NCBI GenBank assembly: GCA_009785045.1
Contig: WQXC01000028.1
Coordinates: 1-15,609 of the forward strand
Origin: Treponema sp.
GTDB lineage: Bacteria; Spirochaetota; Spirochaetia; Treponematales; Breznakiellaceae
Direction: 5' to 3'
DNA length: 15,609 bases
The notes beneath the pieces were generated by a model. That model saw only the letters and a program-made list of their open reading frames with translations, was not told the origin of the DNA and ran no database searches. The position numbers and the translations under genes are program-made. This document shows positions 6,822 through 14,705 of this stretch, one piece after another; the stretch's first letter is position 1; each line of letters opens with the position of its first letter.

Positions 6822-6872
6822 ATGACAATCAAGAGGGAACTTCTTGACAAACAGAGGTGTTTTTTAGAATGA
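6822..6872 (+). CDS. Possible 16-codon leader ORF ending in ATGA overlap with the REC-HD-GYP start
   Basis: The leader of the operon contains an ATG at 6822 opening a 16-codon frame (MTIKRELLDKQRCFLE). Its TGA (6870-6872) overlaps the ATG (6869-6871) of the main gene. No Shine-Dalgarno precedes it and it begins within a few bases of the predicted transcript start. It may be chance; if translated it would couple to the next gene. Confidence 0.25.
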   Translation: MTIKRELLDKQRCFLE

Positions 6873-7915
6873 AGACGATTTTCGCTGTAGATGACAATCA
6901 TGTTAATCTTTTAGCCGCAGAAGAAGCGCTGTCAGCTCATTATAACGTTTTTACTCTGTCATCAGGTTCCCTTATGTTTGAGCTCTTAAATGATGTTATA
7001 CCTGATTTAATATTACTGGATATTTTAATGCCGGAAATTAGCGGATTTGAGGCGCTTCAGCGTCTTAAGGCTGATAAGCGTTACTCCGGAATTCCTGTAA
7101 TGTTTTTAACCAGCAAAAACGATGCTGCTACAGAAGCGCTTGGGTTTGAAATGGGTGTGGTAGATTTTATCCCTAAACCATTTTCTACGCCGGTTCTTCT
7201 TAATCGTATAAAAACGCAATTGGAAATTGAAGATGTAATTCAGGAACGGACTTCTATGCTGCACCACCGAACGGAGAGGCTTATAAGATTGCAAGATAGC
7301 ATGACATCTGTTCTTGCCAATATGGTGGAAAATCGTGATAAACTGACGGGCAAACATATTGAACGTACGACGAAATATATAAAAATATTATTAAACACAA
7401 TGCTTGACAGCAGTGTTTATTCTAACGAGATAAATGAATGGGACTTTGAGCTGGTTGCTTCTTCGGCGCGGCTGCATGATATTGGTAAAGTTGTTATTAC
7501 TGATTTAATCTTAAATAAACCGGGAAGTCTGACTACAGACGAATATACCGAAATGAAAACACATGCCTCTGAAGGCGAAAAAATAATTGACTGCATCATT
7601 GCAGAATCGGGCGACGGATCGTTTTTGAATAATGCCAAATTATTTGCAGGCAGTCATCATGAGCGCTGGGATGGCACCGGTTATCCCCGTAAATTGAAAG
7701 GTGTGAATATTCCGTTACAAGGGCGTATTATGGCAATTGCCGATGTATATGATGCGCTTGTATCGGAACGGTCGTATAAAAAAGCATTTCCGCATGACGA
7801 AGCGGTCAGAATTATCAGGGAATCAGGCGGTACGCATTTTGATCCTGAACTAACAAAGATGTTTCTTATGTGTAAAGATGAATTTGTTAAAGTGGTTCAG
7901 AATGAATTCGTTTGA
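6869..7915 (+). CDS. Response regulator with REC and HD-GYP domains (predicted c-di-GMP phosphodiesterase)
   Basis: This 348-residue cytoplasmic response regulator should hydrolyse cyclic di-GMP when its receiver is phosphorylated. REC spans about 1-118, with the acidic pair D8-D9, acceptor D51 (LLDILMPEISG), T81 and K103 (IPKPF). A helical linker (about 119-142) leads to HD-GYP (about 143-340). There the metal-binding residues are complete: H203-D204 (RLHDIGK), H232, H263-H264 (SHHERWDGTGYP), GYP at 271-273 and D292. ATG 6869 is chosen because AGAGGTG lies about ten bases upstream; a GTG at 6857 falls inside that site. The next gene, a hybrid kinase, overlaps by 14 bases, so kinase and regulator are very likely cognate. 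A strong extended -10 promoter and an inverted repeat lie upstream. It is a paralogue of the divergent stand-alone HD-GYP protein. Confidence 0.95.
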   Translation: MKTIFAVDDNHVNLLAAEEALSAHYNVFTLSSGSLMFELLNDVIPDLILLDILMPEISGFEALQRLKADKRYSGIPVMFLTSKNDAATEALGFEMGVVDFIPKPFSTPVLLNRIKTQLEIEDVIQERTSMLHHRTERLIRLQDSMTSVLANMVENRDKLTGKHIERTTKYIKILLNTMLDSSVYSNEINEWDFELVASSARLHDIGKVVITDLILNKPGSLTTDEYTEMKTHASEGEKIIDCIIAESGDGSFLNNAKLFAGSHHERWDGTGYPRKLKGVNIPLQGRIMAIADVYDALVSERSYKKAFPHDEAVRIIRESGGTHFDPELTKMFLMCKDEFVKVVQNEFV

Positions 7916-10283
7916 CATTACCACTATGATCATGGTTATTTTTAGTATACTTCTTTTTTTGCTTTTAATAATGCTTTTTATTCTTTTAAAAAGAAATAAC
8001 GAAACACGAAAATTATTTATAAAAGAAATGGAAGATATTAAATACCGCGAAAAAATGATGGAAAGCGCCCTGGATGAAACATACAAGGCGACTATATTAA
8101 AAGACAATGCGCTTACCGCTATGGAAAATATTTTAAACAGTATTGAAGCAGGTATTTATGTTACTGTTCCGAAGACAGGGGAATTACTGTTTGTTAATAC
8201 TTTTTTAAAAAAGGCTTTTAATATAAAAGATGATATTACAGGAAATTTTTGTTATAATATTTTCAGGAAAGGACGTAATGGAAAGTGCGATTTTTGCGCA
8301 TGTCATCAGCTTGATAATGAACCGGACAAATTGGTAACATGGGAAGAACATTCAAAAAGCGGGAAAGTAATTCTTCATTCAGATTGTTATATTAACTGGT
8401 ATGATGGAAGAAAAGTTCATTTGCAGCATGGTATTGATATTACAGAATTGGTTGCCGCAAAAAAACTTGCTGAACAGAGTAACCGGTCAAAAAGTATTTT
8501 TCTTGCCCAGATGAGTCACGAAATAAGAACCCCGATAAATGCGATACTTGGTATTTCAGAAATAAATCTGCAGGACAGAAAACCTCTTGCCGATGCAAAA
8601 GAAGGTTTTAGCAAAATATATGAGTCGGGCAGTTTATTGTTAAAAATTATTAATGACGTTCTGGATTTTTCAAAAATAGAAGCCGGTAAATTGGAGATTA
8701 TTCCCAAGAAATATGATATTCCGGTTTTTGTCAGCGATACTGCGCAGATAAACCGTATTCGTTATGAAAACAAGCCAATTAATTTTACGCTGCTGTTAGA
8801 CGAAAACACACCTTTGGAAGTAATTGGAGACGAGCTTCGAATCAGGCAAATACTTAATAACTTGCTTTCCAATGCCTATAAATATACCGAATCTGGCACA
8901 GTAGGGCTTTCGATTTCTTCCGAGCCGGGACATGATAGTGATACTGTAGTTTTGATTTTTAAAATTAGCGATACAGGACAGGGAATGAATAAAGAGCAGC
9001 AGGAAAAGCTCTTTCATGAATACGAACGCTTTAATATGGAAACAAATTATAGCATTTCTGGCACAGGTCTTGGCATGAGTATCACAAAACGTTTACTTGA
9101 ATTAATGAACGGAGATATATCTGTAGAAAGCGAAGCCGGGAAAGGATCGGTGTTTACAGTACGTGTTCCGCAGAAAAAATTCAATTCGCTTGTATGCGGA
9201 ACAGAGATTGCGAGTAACTTGCAGGATTTTAGTTTTCAAAGTACAACGCTTGTAAAAAATGAACAAATAATTTATGAATATATGCCTCACAAAAGAGTTC
9301 TTGTAGTAGATGATGTTGAATCTAACCTGTATGTTGTTAAAGGACTTTTGTCTCCTTACGGGCTTCATATCGAGACTGCAATGAACGGGATTGAAGCAAT
9401 CGAAAAAATTAAAAACTACGGCGATTTTGACGTTATATTCATGGATCATATGATGCCAAAAATGGACGGCTTTGAGGCTACTAAAATTATACGCGAAATG
9501 GGGTATACGCGTCCTATTGTTGCTCTTACAGCGAACGTTGTAAGCGGACAAGAAGAAAGATTTTTATTAAATGGTTTTGACGGTTTTATTGCCAAGCCAA
9601 TCGACTCGCGCGAACTGGATCTTCTGTTAACGCATTTTATACAAGATCAGGGATCGCTATCTTCTTTACAGCCGCTTGAAAACGAAGAACCAGAGCAACC
9701 GCTGCCTCAAATTAGCCAGCCGCAGCCAGAAAAAAAACCGACTGAAATTTACAAGTTTTTTGTAATGGATGCAGAAAATGCTGTTAAAGAACTTGGAATA
9801 TTGAATAAAAAACTGCAGGAATCTATAGATCTTGACGATGAAGAAAAAAGTACATACGTCATTACTGTACATGGAATAAAAAGCGCATTGGCAAATGTTG
9901 GCGAAAAAACGCTGTCTGATACTGCATATAAACTGGAAATGGCAGGTAAAGAACAAAACCTGACTTTAATTAAAGATGAGACATCTGCATTTATTGATGC
10001 GCTTAAATTATTAATTAAAAAATTCAAACCGGAAGAAACAGATAGTGTTGTTGAGTTTTTGCAGGAAGATAAAGTTTTTCTGCATGAAAAATTGCAGGAT
10101 ATAATTAAAGAAAGTGAATATTTTAATATAAAAGCCGTTAAAACAGCGCTGATAGGAATAAATCAAAAAAAATGGCCGCGTGAATTAAATGATATGATAA
10201 AAGAAATATCCCTGTTTCTGCTGCGCGGAGATTTTAAAAAAGTTATTTCTGTTGCGGAAGAAGCTTTGCTGTACAAACAATAA
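7902..10283 (+). CDS. PAS-containing hybrid histidine kinase with REC and HPt domains
   Basis: This 793-residue kinase is anchored by one N-terminal helix (about 8-29) with little outside the membrane, so it probably senses an internal signal. A PAS-like domain (about 70-183) carries a cysteine cluster: C117, then C129, C132, C134 and H135. HisKA follows with phospho-accepting H206 (SHEIRTP), then HATPase with N-box (IRQILNNLLSNAYKYT, 314-329), DTGQGM (357-362) and GTGLGM (387-392). REC (about 465-580) has D470-D471, acceptor D515 and K565. A Pro/Glu/Gln-rich linker (586-613) leads to HPt (about 614-708) with H657 (VHGIKSALANVG). About 85 further helical residues end the protein. The complete His-Asp-His chain is present, and its likely target is the REC-HD-GYP protein encoded just upstream. 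ATG 7902 has a weak AAGTGG site; ATG 7878 is the alternative (801 residues). Confidence 0.94.
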   Translation: MNSFDITTMIMVIFSILLFLLLIMLFILLKRNNETRKLFIKEMEDIKYREKMMESALDETYKATILKDNALTAMENILNSIEAGIYVTVPKTGELLFVNTFLKKAFNIKDDITGNFCYNIFRKGRNGKCDFCACHQLDNEPDKLVTWEEHSKSGKVILHSDCYINWYDGRKVHLQHGIDITELVAAKKLAEQSNRSKSIFLAQMSHEIRTPINAILGISEINLQDRKPLADAKEGFSKIYESGSLLLKIINDVLDFSKIEAGKLEIIPKKYDIPVFVSDTAQINRIRYENKPINFTLLLDENTPLEVIGDELRIRQILNNLLSNAYKYTESGTVGLSISSEPGHDSDTVVLIFKISDTGQGMNKEQQEKLFHEYERFNMETNYSISGTGLGMSITKRLLELMNGDISVESEAGKGSVFTVRVPQKKFNSLVCGTEIASNLQDFSFQSTTLVKNEQIIYEYMPHKRVLVVDDVESNLYVVKGLLSPYGLHIETAMNGIEAIEKIKNYGDFDVIFMDHMMPKMDGFEATKIIREMGYTRPIVALTANVVSGQEERFLLNGFDGFIAKPIDSRELDLLLTHFIQDQGSLSSLQPLENEEPEQPLPQISQPQPEKKPTEIYKFFVMDAENAVKELGILNKKLQESIDLDDEEKSTYVITVHGIKSALANVGEKTLSDTAYKLEMAGKEQNLTLIKDETSAFIDALKLLIKKFKPEETDSVVEFLQEDKVFLHEKLQDIIKESEYFNIKAVKTALIGINQKKWPRELNDMIKEISLFLLRGDFKKVISVAEEALLYKQ

Positions 10284-10287
10284 GACA

Positions 10288-11949
10288 TTAAATTAATATT
10301 TGCAGTTTACAGGTAAAATGAAAAGCCGCGCCTTTGTTCGGTTCAGATTCAACCCATATTTTTCCGCCCATCATCTCGATGATTCGTTTGGATAAAGAAA
10401 GACCTATTCCAATGCCGCCGTGTTCTCTGGTTAGGCTGCCGTCAACCTGCTCAAATATTTTAAAGAGCTTATCTTGCTGTCCCTTGGCAATTCCTATGCC
10501 GTTATCGGTGACTGTTATTTGCAGTGTAATTAAATTGTCATCACTGTTTATTACTCGGGCTTCCAGGGATATTTCGCCCTTTTCCGGCGTAAATTTGATT
10601 GCATTTGCCAGTAAATTGGCAATTACCTGTTTAAGGCGCTTTTCATCTCCTTTTAACGAATCAGGGATTGTCGGATCAACTCTTGAATTTACTACTTGCT
10701 GTTTTTCTGTGGCGTTATAACATGCAGTTTGCAATATTTCTTTAAACAATATATAAGGATTAAAAGCTAAAGTAGAAAGTTTCATGGCGCCATGTTCTAT
10801 GCTTGATATATCAAGTATATCATCTATTAAGCGCAGTAAATTATGGGAAGATTTATCAATTTCATAAAAGCAGTTTTTTATATTTTCAGGAATACTATTC
10901 ATATTAATGATTTGCAGCATGCCCATTATGGAGTTCATCGGAGTGCGCATTTCGTGGCTCATTCGCGAGAGAAATTCGCTCTTCGCGCGGCTTAAATGTT
11001 CTGCCTGCTCTTTAGCGGCAATTAGTTCTGCCTTAAGTTTTAATACGGCATTTAAATCGTGTTCAATTTCGTTGCGTTCAAAGACACCGGAAAAAATACT
11101 GGAAACCAGAACAGCCAGGTCTATATCGCTTTCACTCCATTCCAGCTCCTCATTCTCACTGGAAAAAACAAGAATCCCCCGCATTTCACCTTTAATAAAA
11201 ATGGGTGTTGTAATGTAGTTATCAAAATGTTCCCTTTGCAGTTTTATTAAATTTTCTACAGCTGGATTTTTGGAATGAATACATATATTATCTGAACTGT
11301 TCGCCAGCAGATTTTTTAAGGTTAATAATATTGACTCATTTAGCTCGAACTTGTCTCCAATGCGCGTCTTTAGGTTTAATCCGGGTTTTATCCATTCGTT
11401 CTGACACACAAGGGTACTGCCGTTATCATCAAGAAAATAAAGCAGGACTGTCGCCGTATCCATGAATTCACCGATCATACGCAGCGTGTCTGTGTATAAC
11501 ACTTCAACACGGGAATCAGATAAAAAGTTATGTGATATTTTTGCCATTAAGGCTTGCTGCCGGATTCGTTCAATAAGTTTAATCTGATTCCGGACTTTTA
11601 ATTTTACAATTGCATAATTAAACGGCTTTGGAATGTAATCCGCAGCGCCCAAAGATAATCCTGTTTCTTCGGCTTCGTTTTTATCAAGCCCTGTTATAAA
11701 AATTACCGGAATGTCGCGCGTTTTTTCGGACTTTTTAAGCGCTGTTATTACCGCGTACCCGTCCATTTCCGGCATTACAATATCAAGAAGGATAAGGTCC
11801 GGCATATCTTCTTCTGCTGTTTCAACAGCTTCCTTGCTGTTCTTAACTGCGTATACTTTATAATCTGTTTTTAGAATATCCGATAGTGTTATTATGTTTG
11901 CTTTTTCGTCATCTATTATGAGAATGCTGTATCTTTTCGGTTTATTCAT
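10288..11949 (-). CDS. Soluble receiver-first histidine kinase (REC-GAF-HisKA-HATPase)
   Basis: The 553-residue protein has no membrane segment. REC is at about 7-122, with D13-D14, acceptor D56 (LLDIVMPEMDG), T86 and K108 (IPKPF). A helical stretch (about 123-145) leads to a GAF-like sensor region (about 146-292), then a coiled-coil linker (about 293-322). HisKA has H332 (SHEMRTPMNS). The HATPase has N-box RLKQVIANLLANAIKF (438-453), DNGIGI (482-487) and GGIGIGLSLSKR (511-522). It should take phosphate or a conformational cue through its own receiver, and it has no output domain of its own. The likely donor is the HPt-bearing kinase encoded immediately upstream, whose gene it overlaps by eight bases (ATGAATAA). 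ATG 11949 is chosen; AAGGAG lies 13 bases before it. A TTG at 11961 lies only one base from that site and is unlikely. It converges on the opposing kinase gene, with four bases between stops. Confidence 0.93.
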   Translation of the reverse strand: MNKPKRYSILIIDDEKANIITLSDILKTDYKVYAVKNSKEAVETAEEDMPDLILLDIVMPEMDGYAVITALKKSEKTRDIPVIFITGLDKNEAEETGLSLGAADYIPKPFNYAIVKLKVRNQIKLIERIRQQALMAKISHNFLSDSRVEVLYTDTLRMIGEFMDTATVLLYFLDDNGSTLVCQNEWIKPGLNLKTRIGDKFELNESILLTLKNLLANSSDNICIHSKNPAVENLIKLQREHFDNYITTPIFIKGEMRGILVFSSENEELEWSESDIDLAVLVSSIFSGVFERNEIEHDLNAVLKLKAELIAAKEQAEHLSRAKSEFLSRMSHEMRTPMNSIMGMLQIINMNSIPENIKNCFYEIDKSSHNLLRLIDDILDISSIEHGAMKLSTLAFNPYILFKEILQTACYNATEKQQVVNSRVDPTIPDSLKGDEKRLKQVIANLLANAIKFTPEKGEISLEARVINSDDNLITLQITVTDNGIGIAKGQQDKLFKIFEQVDGSLTREHGGIGIGLSLSKRIIEMMGGKIWVESEPNKGAAFHFTCKLQILI

Positions 11950-14638
11950 GACCTGCTGCAATCTCCTTTTTTAGATTTTCAAGCGTCTCCAGTGCAAGTT
12001 TAAAATTATAATCTTCAATTTGACTAGCCAGTTGATTTGCTCCCGGTATAGAGTTGATATCATCCAACAAATTCAGGCATTCTGTGTCTTTGTTTTTTAA
12101 TAAAGGTTCAAGTTTTTCATATATTTCTTTTATTTTTTTAGGACAGGTGATTTCATATTTACTTACTCCGGCTTGCTGTGCTGCCAATATTGGAGCAAGT
12201 TCTTCCAGAACTAATTTTAATTCAGTTTCCAGATCATTTATCATTTCCTTAGAAAGCCGGTTTTTTCCTTCCGAGAGATATGCTTCGGCTGTTGCAGCAA
12301 TCATTTGCAGGCGTTTTTTTCCTATTTGGCCTGAATTGCTTTTTAACGTATGTGTCAGCCTGTGCGCCAGTTTTATATCGTCTGCTTCAATGGCTTTTGT
12401 TATATCTGCAAATTTATTTTGGTTTTCCTTAACAAAATTAACCATAAGTTTTTGCAAAGTTTTCTCTTCTTCTGCAGATTGACGGTTTTTATCTACTGTA
12501 GTTTGTCCCTCGACATTTAAAAACTTTGCAAGACATCTCCATAATTCCTGTGATGTGAATGGTTTGCCCAAACAATCAGACATGCCGCAAATTCTGTAAA
12601 GTTTAATATCGTTGGACATTACATTTGCAGTTAAAGCAACTATTGGAGTTTTTACTTTCATCCTTGTAATCTGAGAAGCGGCATCCAGTCCGTCCATTAC
12701 CGGCATATGTATATCCATAAAAATTAAATCAAACGGCTTTTCGCCTCTTTCCAGGCGTTTAGCGACAATATCAACGCCTTCCTGGCCGTTATGCGCCGCG
12801 AAAGTTTTTAAACCCACTCTGGCAAGATGATCGTTAATCACCTGTTGATTTAAACTGTTGTCTTCGCATACAAGGATTTCGCCTTTAAAGTTTGGCTTTT
12901 CATAAACGTCAACCAAATATTTAGGAGGCGGAATAAAAACAGAATCATCGACCAATTCAAAAGTAATGCTAAAATTAAATTTGCTGCCGACTCCTATTGT
13001 GCTTTCTACATGTAATGTTCCGCCCATAAGTTCAATAATATTTTTTGTTATTGATAACCCTAACCCGGTACCGCCGAATCTGCGCGTAACACTATCATCT
13101 CCCTGCACAAATGGTTCAAATATTCTTGCGATCTGTTCAGGAGTCATTCCTATGCCGCTGTCTTTTATTTCAAAATTAATTGTAGTACTGGTTTCGGTTC
13201 TGCCTTCCACAACCGCCAGCAGTTTGACTGTACCAACATTTGTAAACTTTATGGCGTTGGAAAGAAGATTTGTAATAACCTGCCGCAGCCTTACAGGATC
13301 GCCATGCATTTTTTTCCCGATAGACGGCTCGGCGTAGCAGTATAATAAAATACCTTTTTCTTTTGCCTTTGGAATAACTTCGGATTGACAATGCGAAAAA
13401 ATATCAGATAAATCAAAGGGAATATTCTCCAGTACAATTTTTCCCGATTCAATCTTTGAAATATCAAGAATATCGTTAATAATTTTTAAAAGCCATTCTG
13501 CGCTGTCTTGTATATTGCCAAGGTATTCTCTGGTTTTTTGGGGAATATCATCGTACTGCGCAAGCTCAGAAAACCCGATAATGCTGTTCATAGGAGTTCT
13601 TATCTCGTGGCTCATGTTCGCCAAAAAAATACTTTTTGTTGCATTTGCATTGCGGGCTTCTGTAACTGCAGTCTCCAGTTTAACATTTGCTTTTTCTATT
13701 TCTTTCATAGTTCGCTTATACCAGCGATCGATTGATCCGGAAATAAAACTTGCAAGTATAATACAAGTTATAAGAACAGCCAGAGTTATTAATAAACCGC
13801 TCATAATAAAAACAAAAATTTTATTTTTATCTTCTTCAGTATAATATCCAACGAACAGCATGCCGATAATTTCATCATCCACACCGTATAACGGGGCATA
13901 TCTGGTAAACAATTCCCTGCCGAAAATTTCCAATTCGCCGATATAAGATTCCCCCGCAAGAACTCTTTCGCTTATAATTTCCGGCGCTTTTGTTCCCAGA
14001 ACATACGAACCGTCTTCGTGCAGGATAGTAGATGAAACACGTTCATCGTTCAGAAAAACCGTTACTTCGCACCCTGTTAGAGCTTTTATCTCGTAAGCAA
14101 ACTGCTGATTATTCAGCCTGAACCCCAAAGATACAGCGCCTATAATATTCGAATTATCGTCGTATATCGGCGCGCCTGCATATGCGCCAAGACGTATAGT
14201 TACACCCTGCGCAACATATGATTCAATTTTGCCGTTTAAAGCCTGTTTTACATGAGGCATATGAGCAAGACTATCGTTGTATATCTCCGGTTCATGGGTT
14301 CTTGTTAAAACAATACCGTTTCGATCAAGTATCGTGCAATAGTCTACACGGGACATTGTTTGCAGAGCGTTTGAAATATCAATGATTTTTTCCCTGTCTT
14401 TTCTTACAAGCGCGTCCATCAAATCGTGATTGCCAGCCATACCCATAGCAGCAATACGCGCATTTTCTTTCATGTTTTCGATTTCATGTTCCGCTACCAT
14501 TTGAGCAACATTATTTTTTTCGTGCATAGAGGTATTTAGTTCTCTGTTATAGAGAAAAATTGAGGTAATAAAAACTGAGACGCAGCCCACGATTACCAGT
14601 GTGACCATGGGAATAAAGATCTTTTTTCTAAAATCCAA
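11942..14638 (-). CDS. Transmembrane Cache-domain hybrid histidine kinase with REC and HPt domains
   Basis: This 898-residue inner-membrane kinase has TM1 at about 8-30 and TM2 at about 273-298. They flank an extracytoplasmic sensor of about 240 residues of the Cache type (TILDRNGIVLTRTH at 102-115, GAPIYDDNSNIIGAVSLGF at 155-173, TGCEVTVFLNDERVSSTIL at 188-206, APLYGVDDEIIGMLFVG at 248-264), as seen in chemoreceptors for small ligands. A short coiled coil leads to HisKA with H344 (SHEIRTP). HATPase has LRQVITNLLSNAIKFT (451-466), DSGIGM (493-498) and GGTGLGLS (522-529). REC (about 586-705) has E592-D593, acceptor D642, T670 and K692. HPt (about 735-820) has H763 (THTLKSNSGQIG), followed by a helical tail. 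The start is a TTG at 14638 with GGAG seven bases upstream; the nearby ATG at 14651 is out of frame. It is first in an operon with the receiver-first kinase. Confidence 0.94.
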   Translation of the reverse strand: MDFRKKIFIPMVTLVIVGCVSVFITSIFLYNRELNTSMHEKNNVAQMVAEHEIENMKENARIAAMGMAGNHDLMDALVRKDREKIIDISNALQTMSRVDYCTILDRNGIVLTRTHEPEIYNDSLAHMPHVKQALNGKIESYVAQGVTIRLGAYAGAPIYDDNSNIIGAVSLGFRLNNQQFAYEIKALTGCEVTVFLNDERVSSTILHEDGSYVLGTKAPEIISERVLAGESYIGELEIFGRELFTRYAPLYGVDDEIIGMLFVGYYTEEDKNKIFVFIMSGLLITLAVLITCIILASFISGSIDRWYKRTMKEIEKANVKLETAVTEARNANATKSIFLANMSHEIRTPMNSIIGFSELAQYDDIPQKTREYLGNIQDSAEWLLKIINDILDISKIESGKIVLENIPFDLSDIFSHCQSEVIPKAKEKGILLYCYAEPSIGKKMHGDPVRLRQVITNLLSNAIKFTNVGTVKLLAVVEGRTETSTTINFEIKDSGIGMTPEQIARIFEPFVQGDDSVTRRFGGTGLGLSITKNIIELMGGTLHVESTIGVGSKFNFSITFELVDDSVFIPPPKYLVDVYEKPNFKGEILVCEDNSLNQQVINDHLARVGLKTFAAHNGQEGVDIVAKRLERGEKPFDLIFMDIHMPVMDGLDAASQITRMKVKTPIVALTANVMSNDIKLYRICGMSDCLGKPFTSQELWRCLAKFLNVEGQTTVDKNRQSAEEEKTLQKLMVNFVKENQNKFADITKAIEADDIKLAHRLTHTLKSNSGQIGKKRLQMIAATAEAYLSEGKNRLSKEMINDLETELKLVLEELAPILAAQQAGVSKYEITCPKKIKEIYEKLEPLLKNKDTECLNLLDDINSIPGANQLASQIEDYNFKLALETLENLKKEIAAGHE

Positions 14639-14653
14639 CTTTTTTCTCCATTA

Positions 14654-14666
14654 TTATTACATTATA
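14654..14666 (-). promoter_or_regulatory. Candidate promoter of the Cache-kinase operon
   Basis: TATAAT on the minus strand occupies 14666-14661. The hexamer 17 bases upstream (TTTAAT) is a weak -35. The predicted start near 14654 leaves a leader of about 16 bases that includes the GGAG at 14649-14646. Confidence 0.4.
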
Positions 14667-14705
14667 TAAGAAAAAGTGTTATTATTAAAGCCTTGGAGAT
14701 ACTAT

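Noticed and set aside
6844..6872. Perfect -35 hexamer TTGACA at 6844-6849 in the leader of REC-HD-GYP
   Set aside because: The position 17 bases downstream (GAATGA at 6867-6872) is no -10 box and lies on the start codon.
9102..9551. Minus-strand open frame of 149 codons opposite the hybrid kinase
   Set aside because: It is antisense to the HATPase end and REC domain, has no family resemblance, and has a composition typical of a shadow frame.
13515..13844. Plus-strand open frame of 109 codons opposite the Cache kinase
   Set aside because: It lies antisense to the HisKA and second membrane segment, has no ribosome site, and its hydrophobic look mirrors the kinase coding pattern.
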